Source: Clostridiales bacterium (lineage in GTDB: Bacteria > Bacillota > Clostridia > Saccharofermentanales > UBA5734). From it: a stretch of DNA of 9,141 nt. This document shows positions 1 through 6,134 of this stretch, piece after piece. Made by a program: the position numbers and the translations under genes. The DNA is taken from positions 1 to 9,141 of the forward strand of contig SLMY01000095.1 of NCBI GenBank assembly GCA_007133255.1, read 5' to 3'. The stretch's first letter is position 1; every line of letters starts with the position of its first letter. The notes below the pieces were generated by a model. The model did not search any database. It saw nothing but the letters and a program-made list of their open reading frames with translations, and had not been told where the DNA came from.

Positions 1-1
1 A

Positions 2-130
2 GAAGCGACAACGTCTGGTTCCGCTGAAGAAGCGACAACGTCTGGTTCCGCTGAAGAAGCAACAACGTCTGGTTCCGCTGAAGAGGCGACAACGCCTGTT
101 TCCGCTGAAGAAGCGGCAACGCCTGTTTCC
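2..130 (+). repeat. 27-base in-frame tandem repeat, about 4.8 copies visible
   Basis: Units begin at 2, 29, 56, 83 and 110. Units 1 and 2 are identical, unit 3 differs by one base (GCG to GCA), and unit 4 differs by three bases that change SG to PV in the protein. Unit 5 stops after 21 bases at 130. The unit encodes E-A-T-T-S/P-G/V-S-A-E. Because the first visible unit begins at the window edge, more copies may lie upstream. The array falls in the hydrophilic linker just before the first visible membrane segment of the DUF1385 protein. Near-identity of units 1-3 suggests recent expansion; units 4-5 look older. Confidence 0.93.
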
Positions 131-874
131 AACGATGGTGAACCAAATGCTGGTGAGGCTCATCAGAGTCATCAGAAACAGAAATCCTTTTTTGCTAAGA
201 TTTCCATTGTGATCGACAACTGGCTGGAAAAGCATGCTGAAGCGGCCATGTATATCACAGCTGTGCTGGGTATTCTGTTTAGTGTTGTACTGTTTATTCT
301 CCTGCCAAATTTTCTGGCGAGCTTTGTTCGCCAGCTGACTGTACTCAACACCATGACCGGGCGCGGCGCGACTATCTTTCTTAACTTAATCGAAGGTCTG
401 ATTCGTATCAGTGTATTTGTTTTATATCTGGCGCTGACTTCGAGATTAAAAGATATCAGGCGAGTCTGGATGTATCATGGCGCTGAGCATAAAACCATCG
501 CCTGTTACGAAGACGGAAAAGAGCTCAGTGTTGAACACGTTCGCGGCTACAGCCGGTTTCATCCAAGGTGCGGCACAGCGTTTTTGTTTATTGTTATCCT
601 GGTGAGTATTGTTGTTTTCTCATTGGTCGGCTGGTGGAATCGCTGGCTTAACTTGCTGATCCGTTTCGCGCTGGTACCTCTAGTTGCCGGTATCGCTTAC
701 GAAATTATCCGGCTTGCCGGCCGATACGATAATAAGCTGACACGTTTTATGTCAGCACCGGGTTTATGGCTGCAGCGTTTTACAACCGCGGAGCCTGACG
801 ATGGCATGCTGGAAGTGGCAATCGCTGCCATGAACGCTGTTAAACCTGATTCCGATGAAAGTGACAAATGGTAA
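2..874 (+). CDS. DUF1385 family membrane protein (YqhQ-like), 5' end missing
   Basis: The reading frame is open from base 2 to the stop at 872-874, so the gene begins before the window; 290 residues are visible. The visible part starts with a nine-residue repeat (EATTSGSAE type, residues 1-43), then a polar linker, then four hydrophobic segments at about residues 83-104, 123-146, 192-212 and 217-236. Between segments 2 and 3 lie the family signatures HGAEHK (about 159-164) and HPRCGT (about 187-192), whose His, Glu and Cys residues suggest a metal site. The C-terminus has the EPDDGMLEVAIAA stretch usual for DUF1385. The family is an uncharacterised integral membrane family (B. subtilis YqhQ) often next to prmC and prfA in Firmicutes. 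The N-terminal third of the family, with its glycine-rich region, is outside the window. The GTG at 209 is internal, not the start. The gene overlaps prmC by 7 bases, suggesting coupled translation. Function is unknown. Confidence 0.9.
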   Translation, partial: EATTSGSAEEATTSGSAEEATTSGSAEEATTPVSAEEAATPVSNDGEPNAGEAHQSHQKQKSFFAKISIVIDNWLEKHAEAAMYITAVLGILFSVVLFILLPNFLASFVRQLTVLNTMTGRGATIFLNLIEGLIRISVFVLYLALTSRLKDIRRVWMYHGAEHKTIACYEDGKELSVEHVRGYSRFHPRCGTAFLFIVILVSIVVFSLVGWWNRWLNLLIRFALVPLVAGIAYEIIRLAGRYDNKLTRFMSAPGLWLQRFTTAEPDDGMLEVAIAAMNAVKPDSDESDKW

Positions 875-1905
875 CAACAATTAAATGGGTGCATCAGATC
901 ATTTCTGATCTGTTGCAGCAAGCTGGCAAAGATAACCCAAGGCGACAGGCCGCGCAACTGGTCAGTGACCTGCTGCGGCAGCCTCTGGCTGACTTATACC
1001 GTTATCCGGATGCCCCGCTTGAGCAAAGCCAGGCTGAAAGGCTGATTGACGCGGCCAGGAAGCATGCTCAAGGTGTCCCGCTTGTTTATTTGACTGAACG
1101 GACTGTCTTTTTTGGCAGGCCGTTCATCGTTCGCCCTGGTGTACTCATTCCCAGATCAGATAGTGAGGTGCTGGTGGAAGCAGCTCTTTCCTGTCTTCTT
1201 GAGAATCGCTTCTCTGTTGGAGGCGATACCGGCAGATGCAGGTCTGTCTCTGATAGCGAAAAAAATACTTTAGCAGGTCTTTCAACAGGCGGTTCTGATT
1301 CAACTCATACAGGTATTACCGCAGGTGATTACATTCAATGTGAGGCAAGATCAGAATGCGGGAAAACTGGCAGACAGATACGAGTGCTTGATCTGTGTAC
1401 CGGGTCAGGTTGTATAGGCATATCAATCGCGGCTGAGCTGCGCCAAAAAGATTTCGACGTAACATTGACGCTGACTGACATTGACGAGGCGGCTCTGGCC
1501 TGCGCGGCTGAAAATATCAAGCTTCATCAGTTAAGCCAGCAGGCATCTTTGCTGAAAACAGATCTTCTTCCTGAAAAAAAACAGCCCTATGATTTGATCC
1601 TGGCTAACCCGCCTTATATTCCTTCCGCTGACATCAGTCATCTTTCACTTGAAGTACAGCTATATGAGCCGCGCCACGCGCTGGACGGCGGTGATGACGG
1701 CCTGCTGTTCTACCGCCGGCTGATTGAACAGATACCTTCATATTTGGATCGCGGAGGCCTTGTTTTACTGGAACATGGATGGAATCAGGCAAAGGACGTG
1801 GTCTGTATGCTGCAGCGGCAAGGCTGCTTTACCCATATACATGTCTGCACTGATTATGGCGGCCATGAGCGAGTGAGTGGCGGATTATTAAAAGATTTGG
1901 CATAA
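868..1905 (+). CDS. prmC: Peptide chain release factor N(5)-glutamine methyltransferase PrmC, with insert
   Basis: PrmC uses S-adenosylmethionine to methylate the glutamine of the GGQ motif of release factors in the cytoplasm. The N-terminal helical domain covers about residues 1-85. Next come the RPGVLIPRSDSEVLVE motif (89-104), the SAM-binding motif I VLDLCTGSGCIG (173-184), the acidic motif TDIDEAAL (203-210), the catalytic NPPY (247-250), and the usual ALDGGDDGL stretch near 271-279. At 345 residues it is longer than the usual 275-290. The excess lies at about 108-168, between the IPR motif and motif I; it is polar and low in complexity (GGDTGRC, STGGSDSTHTG) and matches nothing I recognise. 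All catalytic motifs are intact, so the enzyme is probably active. The ATG overlaps the upstream stop (ATGGTAA) with only a weak Shine-Dalgarno, suggesting translational coupling. Its substrate gene prfA lies about 3.1 kb downstream instead of adjacent. Confidence 0.95.
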   Translation: MVTTIKWVHQIISDLLQQAGKDNPRRQAAQLVSDLLRQPLADLYRYPDAPLEQSQAERLIDAARKHAQGVPLVYLTERTVFFGRPFIVRPGVLIPRSDSEVLVEAALSCLLENRFSVGGDTGRCRSVSDSEKNTLAGLSTGGSDSTHTGITAGDYIQCEARSECGKTGRQIRVLDLCTGSGCIGISIAAELRQKDFDVTLTLTDIDEAALACAAENIKLHQLSQQASLLKTDLLPEKKQPYDLILANPPYIPSADISHLSLEVQLYEPRHALDGGDDGLLFYRRLIEQIPSYLDRGGLVLLEHGWNQAKDVVCMLQRQGCFTHIHVCTDYGGHERVSGGLLKDLA

Positions 1906-1985
1906 TGAAGTATAAACAAGAAGACTTCAGTGATGAAGATCTGTTGGGGCAGCAGATAGAGGGTTGTCTGCGGCGACAGCCTTAA
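1905..1985 (+). CDS. Very small ORF overlapping the prmC stop (26 aa), doubtful
   Basis: An ATG shares its A with the prmC stop (TAATG at 1903-1907) and opens a 26-codon frame ending in TAA at 1983-1985. The product begins MKYKQEDFSDEDLL and ends CLRRQP. It is acidic in the first half and basic at the end. I do not recognise it. The TAATG arrangement is typical of translational coupling, but there is no clear Shine-Dalgarno. It could be a real small protein, the remnant of a lost gene, or chance. Confidence 0.25.
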   Translation: MKYKQEDFSDEDLLGQQIEGCLRRQP

Positions 1986-2042
1986 TCTGGCAGAAGAAGG
2001 CTGTACCTGAAAAACAGAACCTTGTCAGATTTTTCCGCACAT

Positions 2043-2048
2043 GAGGAG
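2043..2048 (+). promoter_or_regulatory. Ribosome binding site deciding the DUF951 start
   Basis: GAGGAG lies 8 bases before the ATG at 2057 but only 2 bases before the in-frame ATG at 2051. The normal 5-9 base spacing favours 2057 as the start. Confidence 0.6.
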
Positions 2049-2056
2049 TAATGAGT

Positions 2057-2266
2057 ATGCCTGGAAAATTTCATCTTTATCCATTTAAGCAAGGCGAGAA
2101 GCTCCAGCTTAAAAAACAGCATCCTTGCGGCGGCGATAAATGGATTATTGAACGGGCCGGCGCGGATATCGCGATCAGATGTTTAACCTGCGGCCATCTT
2201 CTGGTCATTGCCCGGTCAAAAATCGAGAAAAGTGTACGAGCGGTTATTCCGGCTGAAGAATCATAA
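2057..2266 (+). CDS. DUF951 domain protein, small cysteine-containing protein
   Basis: The 69-residue product matches the DUF951 family (B. subtilis YyzM type) over its whole length: a basic start, the QHPCGG motif (21-26), the core RAGADIAIRCLTCGHLL (33-49) and the RSKIEKSVRAV tail (53-63). Cys24, Cys42 and Cys45 with His22 and His47 could bind a metal such as zinc, which is inference. There is no signal peptide or membrane segment, so it should be cytoplasmic. The family has no established biochemical role; members are widespread in Firmicutes. I chose the ATG at 2057 over the one at 2051 because of Shine-Dalgarno spacing; the longer form would add MS. It follows prmC by about 150 bases without an obvious promoter and may share its transcript. 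Confidence 0.85.
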   Translation: MPGKFHLYPFKQGEKLQLKKQHPCGGDKWIIERAGADIAIRCLTCGHLLVIARSKIEKSVRAVIPAEES

Positions 2267-2367
2267 GCATGTGTCAGATATGAATCCGACGCATGCGCAG
2301 ATGTGATAGCCCGGCTGAAGATTCTTTACCGGAACGCGGACGGTAAAATTTCAGCAAAGAAAGCGAC

Positions 2368-2371
2368 GAGG
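2368..2371 (+). promoter_or_regulatory. Ribosome binding site deciding the DUF1836 start
   Basis: GAGG at 2368-2371 lies 8 bases before the ATG at 2380. It overlaps the alternative GTG at 2371, which therefore cannot be served by it. This supports ATG 2380 as the start. Confidence 0.5.
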
Positions 2372-2379
2372 TGTATCTG

Positions 2380-3000
2380 ATGCATGAACCAATAAGAGAA
2401 TTAGAGAAGTGGCTTGCGGACATGGAAGGTAAACAACCGGTTGAATGGGATCTGCTGCCTGACATCGGACTTTATATGGATCAGGTTCAGACTTATATTG
2501 ATAAGCAATTATCTCTTTACCGGAAGGATGATCAAGATCGGCTGCTGACATCAGCGATGATTAACAATTATATAAAGGACGGCATGATTCCAAGGGCCGA
2601 TTCCAAGAAATACTCTCCAACACATTTATCTCTTTTAATCATGATCGGTACGTTGAAGCAGGTTCTGTCGATGCAGAATCTAAACCGCCTGCTTTCGTCC
2701 TGCCGTGATCCGCAGGCTGCTGCCAGCTTATACAGCCGGTTTCTTGAGATTCAAAAGGACGCGCTTTCTGAAAGCTCCAGACTGACCAGAAATGAGACAC
2801 AGTTACTTCAGGATACAGAAGCGGACAGTTGTGAAGACAATGAGACGGCTTTACGCGGGCTGGCGTTAAAACTGAGCATTGAAGCGCGAACACGCATTTT
2901 GATCGCGGAAAAAATTCTGGCAATGGTCAATCAGCCTGAAGTCAGCGAAGAAAGCACCAGACAGCACAAAAAAAGCGGCAAAAACGAGAAGAAAAAATAG
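2380..3000 (+). CDS. DUF1836 domain protein, putative helix-turn-helix regulator
   Basis: The 206-residue product contains a DUF1836 domain at about residues 26-107. Signature parts are LPDIGLYMDQVQTYIDKQL (26-44), LLTSAMINNYIKDGMIP (55-71), the KKYSPTHL stretch (76-83) and LKQVLSM (92-98). The MINNY...IP...KKYS pattern resembles the recognition region and wing of MerR-type winged helix proteins, so DNA binding is likely by fold, though no target can be named. The second half is helical, with a charged middle region rich in Asp and Glu. The protein ends in a lysine-rich tail (HKKSGKNEKKK). No effector domain or cysteine pattern is evident. The family is a Firmicutes family of unknown role. 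The ATG at 2380 was chosen over the GTG at 2371 from the GAGG position. It is the last gene before a convergent operon and could control a neighbour, which is speculation. Confidence 0.85.
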   Translation: MHEPIRELEKWLADMEGKQPVEWDLLPDIGLYMDQVQTYIDKQLSLYRKDDQDRLLTSAMINNYIKDGMIPRADSKKYSPTHLSLLIMIGTLKQVLSMQNLNRLLSSCRDPQAAASLYSRFLEIQKDALSESSRLTRNETQLLQDTEADSCEDNETALRGLALKLSIEARTRILIAEKILAMVNQPEVSEESTRQHKKSGKNEKKK

Positions 3001-3040
3001 CCGCGGATCAACTGTCAACAAAGTGCTGAGAAAAGTATAA

Positions 3041-3088
3041 AAGCTCCTCTCCGGATAGATCAATAAAAAGATCGCCGGAGGGGAGCTT
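3041..3088 (-). terminator. Rho-independent terminator of the scaffold/GGGtGRT operon
   Basis: The arms 3041-3054 and 3075-3088 form a 14-bp stem (AAGCTCCTCTCCGG with CCGGAGGGGAGCTT) with a single G-U wobble. Inside the loop a further GATC/GATC pairing is possible. Read on the - strand, the stem is followed by a T-rich run (TTTTATACTTTT), the normal layout for a terminator of the leftward genes. Read on the + strand there is no T-run after the stem, although the stem could still slow polymerase from the DUF1836 gene. Confidence 0.85.
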
Positions 3089-3133
3089 CATTACATTAAG
3101 GGACAATGCCTGGTTTTGGTAAACCAGAAGCAT

Positions 3134-3159
3134 CAGGATATCAGATCATCCTGCTTTTT
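3134..3159 (+). terminator. Possible weak terminator for the rightward DUF1836 transcript
   Basis: CAGGAT (3134-3139) pairs with ATCCTG (3148-3153) over an 8-base loop and is followed on the + strand by C then five Ts. It overlaps the end of the convergent GGGtGRT gene. The stem is only 6 bp, so the call is tentative. A further 7-bp hairpin, CTGGTTT/AAACCAG at 3110-3127, lies just before it. Confidence 0.35.
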
Positions 3160-4141
3160 CTATCGCGACAGCGACAGCGACAGTGGCACCGACCATCGGA
3201 TTATTGCCCATGCCCAGGAATCCCATCATCTCGACGTGAGCCGGAACTGAAGAAGAACCGGCAAACTGCGCGTCAGAATGCATACGGCCCATTGTATCTG
3301 TCATACCATAAGAGGCAGGACCGGCGGCCATATTGTCAGGATGGAGCGTTCTGCCGGTGCCGCCGCCTGAGGCAACTGAAAAATAGCGGCGACCCTGCTC
3401 CAGACATTCTTTTTTGTAGGTTCCGGCTACCGGGTGCTGGAAGCGGGTTGGATTGGTTGAGTTACCGGTTATGGATACATCAACGCCTTCCAGATGCATA
3501 ATGGCAACACCTTCACGTACGTCATCAGTACCATAGCAGCGGACGTTTGAGCGTTCACCTTTTGAGTAAGGTACTTCCTTCTCAACACTCACCTCACCGG
3601 AAGCGTAGTCAAAAACGGTTTTAACGTATGTAAAGCCATTGATGCGTGAAATAATCTGAGCCGCGTCTTTACCCAGTCCGTTTAGAATAACCCGCAGTGG
3701 TTCTTGTCGGACCTGATTGGCTGAACGAGCGATTCCAATCGCGCCTTCAGCGGCGGCGAAAGACTCGTGTCCGGCCAGAAACGCGAAACAGCGTGTTTCT
3801 TCACGCAGCAGCATCGCTGCCAGATTGCCATGGCCTATACCCACTTTCCTGTCTTCAGCGACAGAACCGGGTATGCAGAAAGACTGCAGGCCAATCCCAA
3901 TAGCTTCAGCGGCTTCAGCGGCTTTAGAACAACCTTTCCTGATGGCGATGGCAGCACCGGCGACATACGCCCACGCCGCGTTCTCGAAGGCGATTGCCTG
4001 TGTTTCTTTACAGATCTCATATGGGTCAATGCCTTTCGCTTCGCAGATTTTTTTCGCTTCTTCCAGTGAAGCGATGCCGTATTCTTTCAACGCCGCGTTG
4101 ACTTTATCAATTCTGCGGCTGTAGCTTTCAAATAATGCCAT
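3146..4141 (-). CDS. GGGtGRT protein (uncharacterised family)
   Basis: The 331-residue product carries the motif that names the GGGtGRT family, GGGTGRT at 259-265, followed by LHPDNMAAGPASYGMTDTM. It is rich in Gly, Ala and Ser, has no signal peptide, and seven cysteines are spread along it (33, 44, 71, 89, 118, 202, 246). A conserved-looking stretch at 101-130 includes GIGHGNLAAMLL and LAGHESFAAAEGAIG. The C-terminus (306-328) is glycine and valine rich, giving a mildly hydrophobic tail. Members typically sit beside an NifU-like scaffold gene, as here. The molecular function is not known to me; a role linked to iron-sulfur or another cofactor is inferred only from that pairing. The ATG has AAAGGAG at 4151-4157 with 9-base spacing. 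The upstream gene ends 30 bases before, so the two form one transcript that ends at the 3041-3088 hairpin. Confidence 0.92.
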   Translation of the reverse strand: MALFESYSRRIDKVNAALKEYGIASLEEAKKICEAKGIDPYEICKETQAIAFENAAWAYVAGAAIAIRKGCSKAAEAAEAIGIGLQSFCIPGSVAEDRKVGIGHGNLAAMLLREETRCFAFLAGHESFAAAEGAIGIARSANQVRQEPLRVILNGLGKDAAQIISRINGFTYVKTVFDYASGEVSVEKEVPYSKGERSNVRCYGTDDVREGVAIMHLEGVDVSITGNSTNPTRFQHPVAGTYKKECLEQGRRYFSVASGGGTGRTLHPDNMAAGPASYGMTDTMGRMHSDAQFAGSSSVPAHVEMMGFLGMGNNPMVGATVAVAVAIEKAG

Positions 4142-4171
4142 GATTATAGGCTCCTTTCTCAGTCGGTCAAT

Positions 4172-4864
4172 TTACTCGTGCCGGGGATCAATTGTGCGGA
4201 CAGCTTCGTCAAAACGGCCGTAACTTCCAATGTTTTTCTGATAAGCTTCATTAGCGTCAACACCTTTTTTAATCATTTCCAGCATAGGACCGATCTTCAG
4301 GAACTGGTAGCCGATAATCTCATCGTTATCATCAAGACCCAGCTTAAGCACATAACCTTCAGTCAGCTCAAGATAGCGCGGACCCTTATCAACCGTGCTG
4401 AACATAGTTCCGACCGAACTTCGAAGCCCTTTGCCAAGATCCTCGAGTGAAGCGCCGACCGGCAGACCATCTTCAGAAAACGCTGACTGGCTGCGGCCAT
4501 AAACGATTTGAAGAAAAAGCTCACGCATCGCTGTATTGATCGCATCGCAGACAAGATCAGTATTTAATGCTTCAAGGATCGTCTTCCCGGTCAGGATTTC
4601 GGCGGCCATTGCAGCTGAGTGAGTCATACCGGTGCAGCCGATCGTCTCAATTAAGGCTTCCTGTATCACCCCATCCTTCACGTTCAGTGAAAGCTTGCAG
4701 GTTCCCTGCTGAGGCGCACACCAGCCCACCCCGTGGGTGAAACCGGAAATATCCTTGATTTCACGGGCTTTAATCCAGCGACCTTCCTCAGGTATCGGCG
4801 CAGGACCATGGTTAGGACCTTTCGCGATACAGGTCATCTGTTCAACTTCATGTGTTTTCTGCAT
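4172..4864 (-). CDS. NifU/IscU-like iron-sulfur cluster assembly scaffold protein
   Basis: The 230-residue product has an IscU-like domain at about residues 40-155: a strand pair in GTCKLSLNVKDGVIQEALIE (54-73), the GCTGMTHSAAMAAEILTGKT core (76-95), and an LPVGASLEDLGKGL segment (134-147) that resembles the third IscU motif. Proteins of this type assemble and hand over Fe-S clusters in the cytoplasm. Only the central Cys77 falls clearly where IscU has a ligand. The CGD motif is replaced by a region with Cys49 and Cys56, and the third ligand position appears to be Ala138; Cys12 and Cys106 are also present. A C-terminal extension (about 160-230) rich in Asp, Glu and Gly is not part of IscU. 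It is therefore likely a divergent scaffold whose cluster chemistry is unproven. The start has AAAGGGG at 4872-4878 with 7-base spacing. It is first in an operon with the GGGtGRT gene. Confidence 0.88.
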   Translation of the reverse strand: MQKTHEVEQMTCIAKGPNHGPAPIPEEGRWIKAREIKDISGFTHGVGWCAPQQGTCKLSLNVKDGVIQEALIETIGCTGMTHSAAMAAEILTGKTILEALNTDLVCDAINTAMRELFLQIVYGRSQSAFSEDGLPVGASLEDLGKGLRSSVGTMFSTVDKGPRYLELTEGYVLKLGLDDNDEIIGYQFLKIGPMLEMIKKGVDANEAYQKNIGSYGRFDEAVRTIDPRHE

Positions 4865-4895
4865 GTTTTTACCCCTTTCAGTAAAAGATTCTGGC

Positions 4896-4922
4896 CAGTT
4901 GTCAATAATAAAGACGCAACTG
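4896..4922 (-). promoter_or_regulatory. Inverted repeat in the leader of the scaffold operon
   Basis: CAGTTG (4896-4901) and CAACTG (4917-4922) form a 6-bp inverted repeat with a 15-base spacer between the candidate -10 and the Shine-Dalgarno site. It could be an operator or a small leader hairpin. No T-run follows, so it is not an attenuator. The repeat is short and could be chance. Confidence 0.25.
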
Positions 4923-4938
4923 ACAAAAACTCCACCGT

Positions 4939-4967
4939 ATTATATCGCAGATGAGATGAATAATCCA
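4939..4967 (-). promoter_or_regulatory. Candidate promoter of the scaffold/GGGtGRT operon
   Basis: On the - strand there is a perfect -10 TATAAT (4944 to 4939) and, 17 bases upstream, TGGATT (4967 to 4962), a three-of-six match to the -35 consensus. It lies about 75 bases upstream of the scaffold ATG, leaving a leader of roughly 65-70 bases. Confidence 0.55.
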
Positions 4968-5020
4968 GCATCACAGGCAAGAAAAGGGCACATTTGAAAC
5001 CTATTTTAAATTGATAAATG

Positions 5021-5029
5021 TGGTATAAT
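5021..5029 (+). promoter_or_regulatory. Extended -10 promoter of prfA
   Basis: TGGTATAAT at 5021-5029 is a perfect extended -10 element (TGn plus TATAAT). The bases 17 upstream (5001-5006, CTATTT) are a poor -35, which extended -10 promoters tolerate. Transcription would begin near 5036, about 25 bases before the prfA ATG. It is divergent from the promoter at 4939-4967. Confidence 0.72.
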
Positions 5030-5060
5030 TACTAGTTGCAGAATACAGAAAGGACTGACT

Positions 5061-6134
5061 ATGTTCGAACGATTAAAGAATATAAAATCCAGATATGATG
5101 AGTTGAATCTGCTTTTGTCAGACCCGGTGGTGCTGTCAGATCAGCAGCGTTACCTGCAGCTGATTTCAGAGCATGCTGAAATTGAACCGCTGGTATCAGA
5201 TTATCTGAAGCTGACTGAACTTGATCAGTCACTTGCGGAAAATGCTGATATGCTTCAAGACGTGGATGAAGCAGATATGCGGGAGCTGATCAAAGAGGAC
5301 ATAGAAAAGCTTAATGAACAGAAAGAAGAACTGATAAAAAAACTGAAACTGGCACTGACACCGCAGGACCCGAACGATCAACGCAATGTGATTATGGAGA
5401 TAAGAGGTGGAGCCGGAGGAAATGAAGCCGCGCTTTTCGCCGGGGTTTTATTCCGCATGTATGCTAACTACGCTGAAAGCAGGGGCTGGACAACAGATAT
5501 TATTGATGCCAGTGAGACTGAGCTGGGCGGCTTGAAAGAAGTTATCTTCATGATAGAAGGTAAAGGTGCCTACAGCCACCTGAAATATGAAAGTGGTGTT
5601 CACCGGGTTCAGCGTGTGCCTGTCACTGAATCAGGAGGGCGCATTCATACATCTACGGTTACGGTCGCTGTTATGCCGGAAGCGGAAGATGTTGAAGTGT
5701 CCATTAATCAAAATGACCTGGTGATTGACACGTATCGTGCTTCCGGCGCCGGTGGTCAGCACGTTAATAAAACAGATTCAGCTATCAGGATCACACATAA
5801 ACCGAGTGGTCTGGTTGTCACCTGTCAGGATCAGCGTTCTCAGTATAAAAATAAAGACAAGGCGATGGCTGTTTTAAAAGCAAGATTGCTTGAGAAAGAA
5901 CAGTCCCAGCAAGAAGGTGAAATCGCCTCAGACCGCAAAAACCAGGTAGGAACCGGTGATCGCAGCGAACGTATCCGCACTTATAATTATCATCAGGGCA
6001 GGGTGACAGATCACCGTATCGGTCTGACACTCTACCGCCTGGACGCGATACTGGCAGGCGATCTTCATGAGCTTATTGAGAGCCTGCATATGGCGGACCA
6101 GCCAGATGAGTTAAGTGATGGTGAAGACTCATGA
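5061..6134 (+). CDS. prfA: Peptide chain release factor 1 (RF1)
   Basis: RF1 recognises UAA and UAG in the ribosomal A site and triggers hydrolysis of peptidyl-tRNA. The 357-residue length is normal. An N-terminal helical domain covers about 1-100. The conserved MEIRGGAGGNEAALFA region is at 112-127, and the stop-codon recognition tripeptide is PVT at 187-189, in the place of the PAT of E. coli RF1; this marks RF1 rather than RF2. The catalytic GGQ is at 231-233 within RASGAGGQHVNKTDSA, and Gln233 is the expected PrmC target. The tail contains the usual NYHQGRVTDHRIGLTLY (309-325). The ATG has AAAGGA at 5049-5054 with 6-base spacing and its own promoter at 5021-5029. It overlaps the next gene by 4 bases (ATGA), so the two should be translated together. 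Confidence 0.98.
   Translation: MFERLKNIKSRYDELNLLLSDPVVLSDQQRYLQLISEHAEIEPLVSDYLKLTELDQSLAENADMLQDVDEADMRELIKEDIEKLNEQKEELIKKLKLALTPQDPNDQRNVIMEIRGGAGGNEAALFAGVLFRMYANYAESRGWTTDIIDASETELGGLKEVIFMIEGKGAYSHLKYESGVHRVQRVPVTESGGRIHTSTVTVAVMPEAEDVEVSINQNDLVIDTYRASGAGGQHVNKTDSAIRITHKPSGLVVTCQDQRSQYKNKDKAMAVLKARLLEKEQSQQEGEIASDRKNQVGTGDRSERIRTYNYHQGRVTDHRIGLTLYRLDAILAGDLHELIESLHMADQPDELSDGEDS

Noticed and set aside
209..211. GTG at 209 as the start of the DUF1385 gene
   Set aside because: The frame is open upstream to the window edge with coding repeats, and the family needs an additional N-terminal part; there is no ribosome site before 209.
3106..3501. 131-codon open frame on the + strand opposite the GGGtGRT gene
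   Set aside because: It is antisense to a confidently recognised gene, has an unnatural Arg/Gln/Pro-rich composition and matches no family.
3717..4124. 135-codon open frame on the + strand opposite the GGGtGRT gene
   Set aside because: It is the mirror of an Ala/Gly-rich coding region, starts without a ribosome site and resembles no protein family.
4900..4905. Consensus TTGACA on the - strand in the scaffold operon leader
   Set aside because: No acceptable -10 lies 15-19 bases downstream, and a better -10 (TATAAT) lies further upstream.
5011..5016. TTGATA just before the prfA -10
   Set aside because: It is only 7 bases from the -10, far too close to act as its -35.
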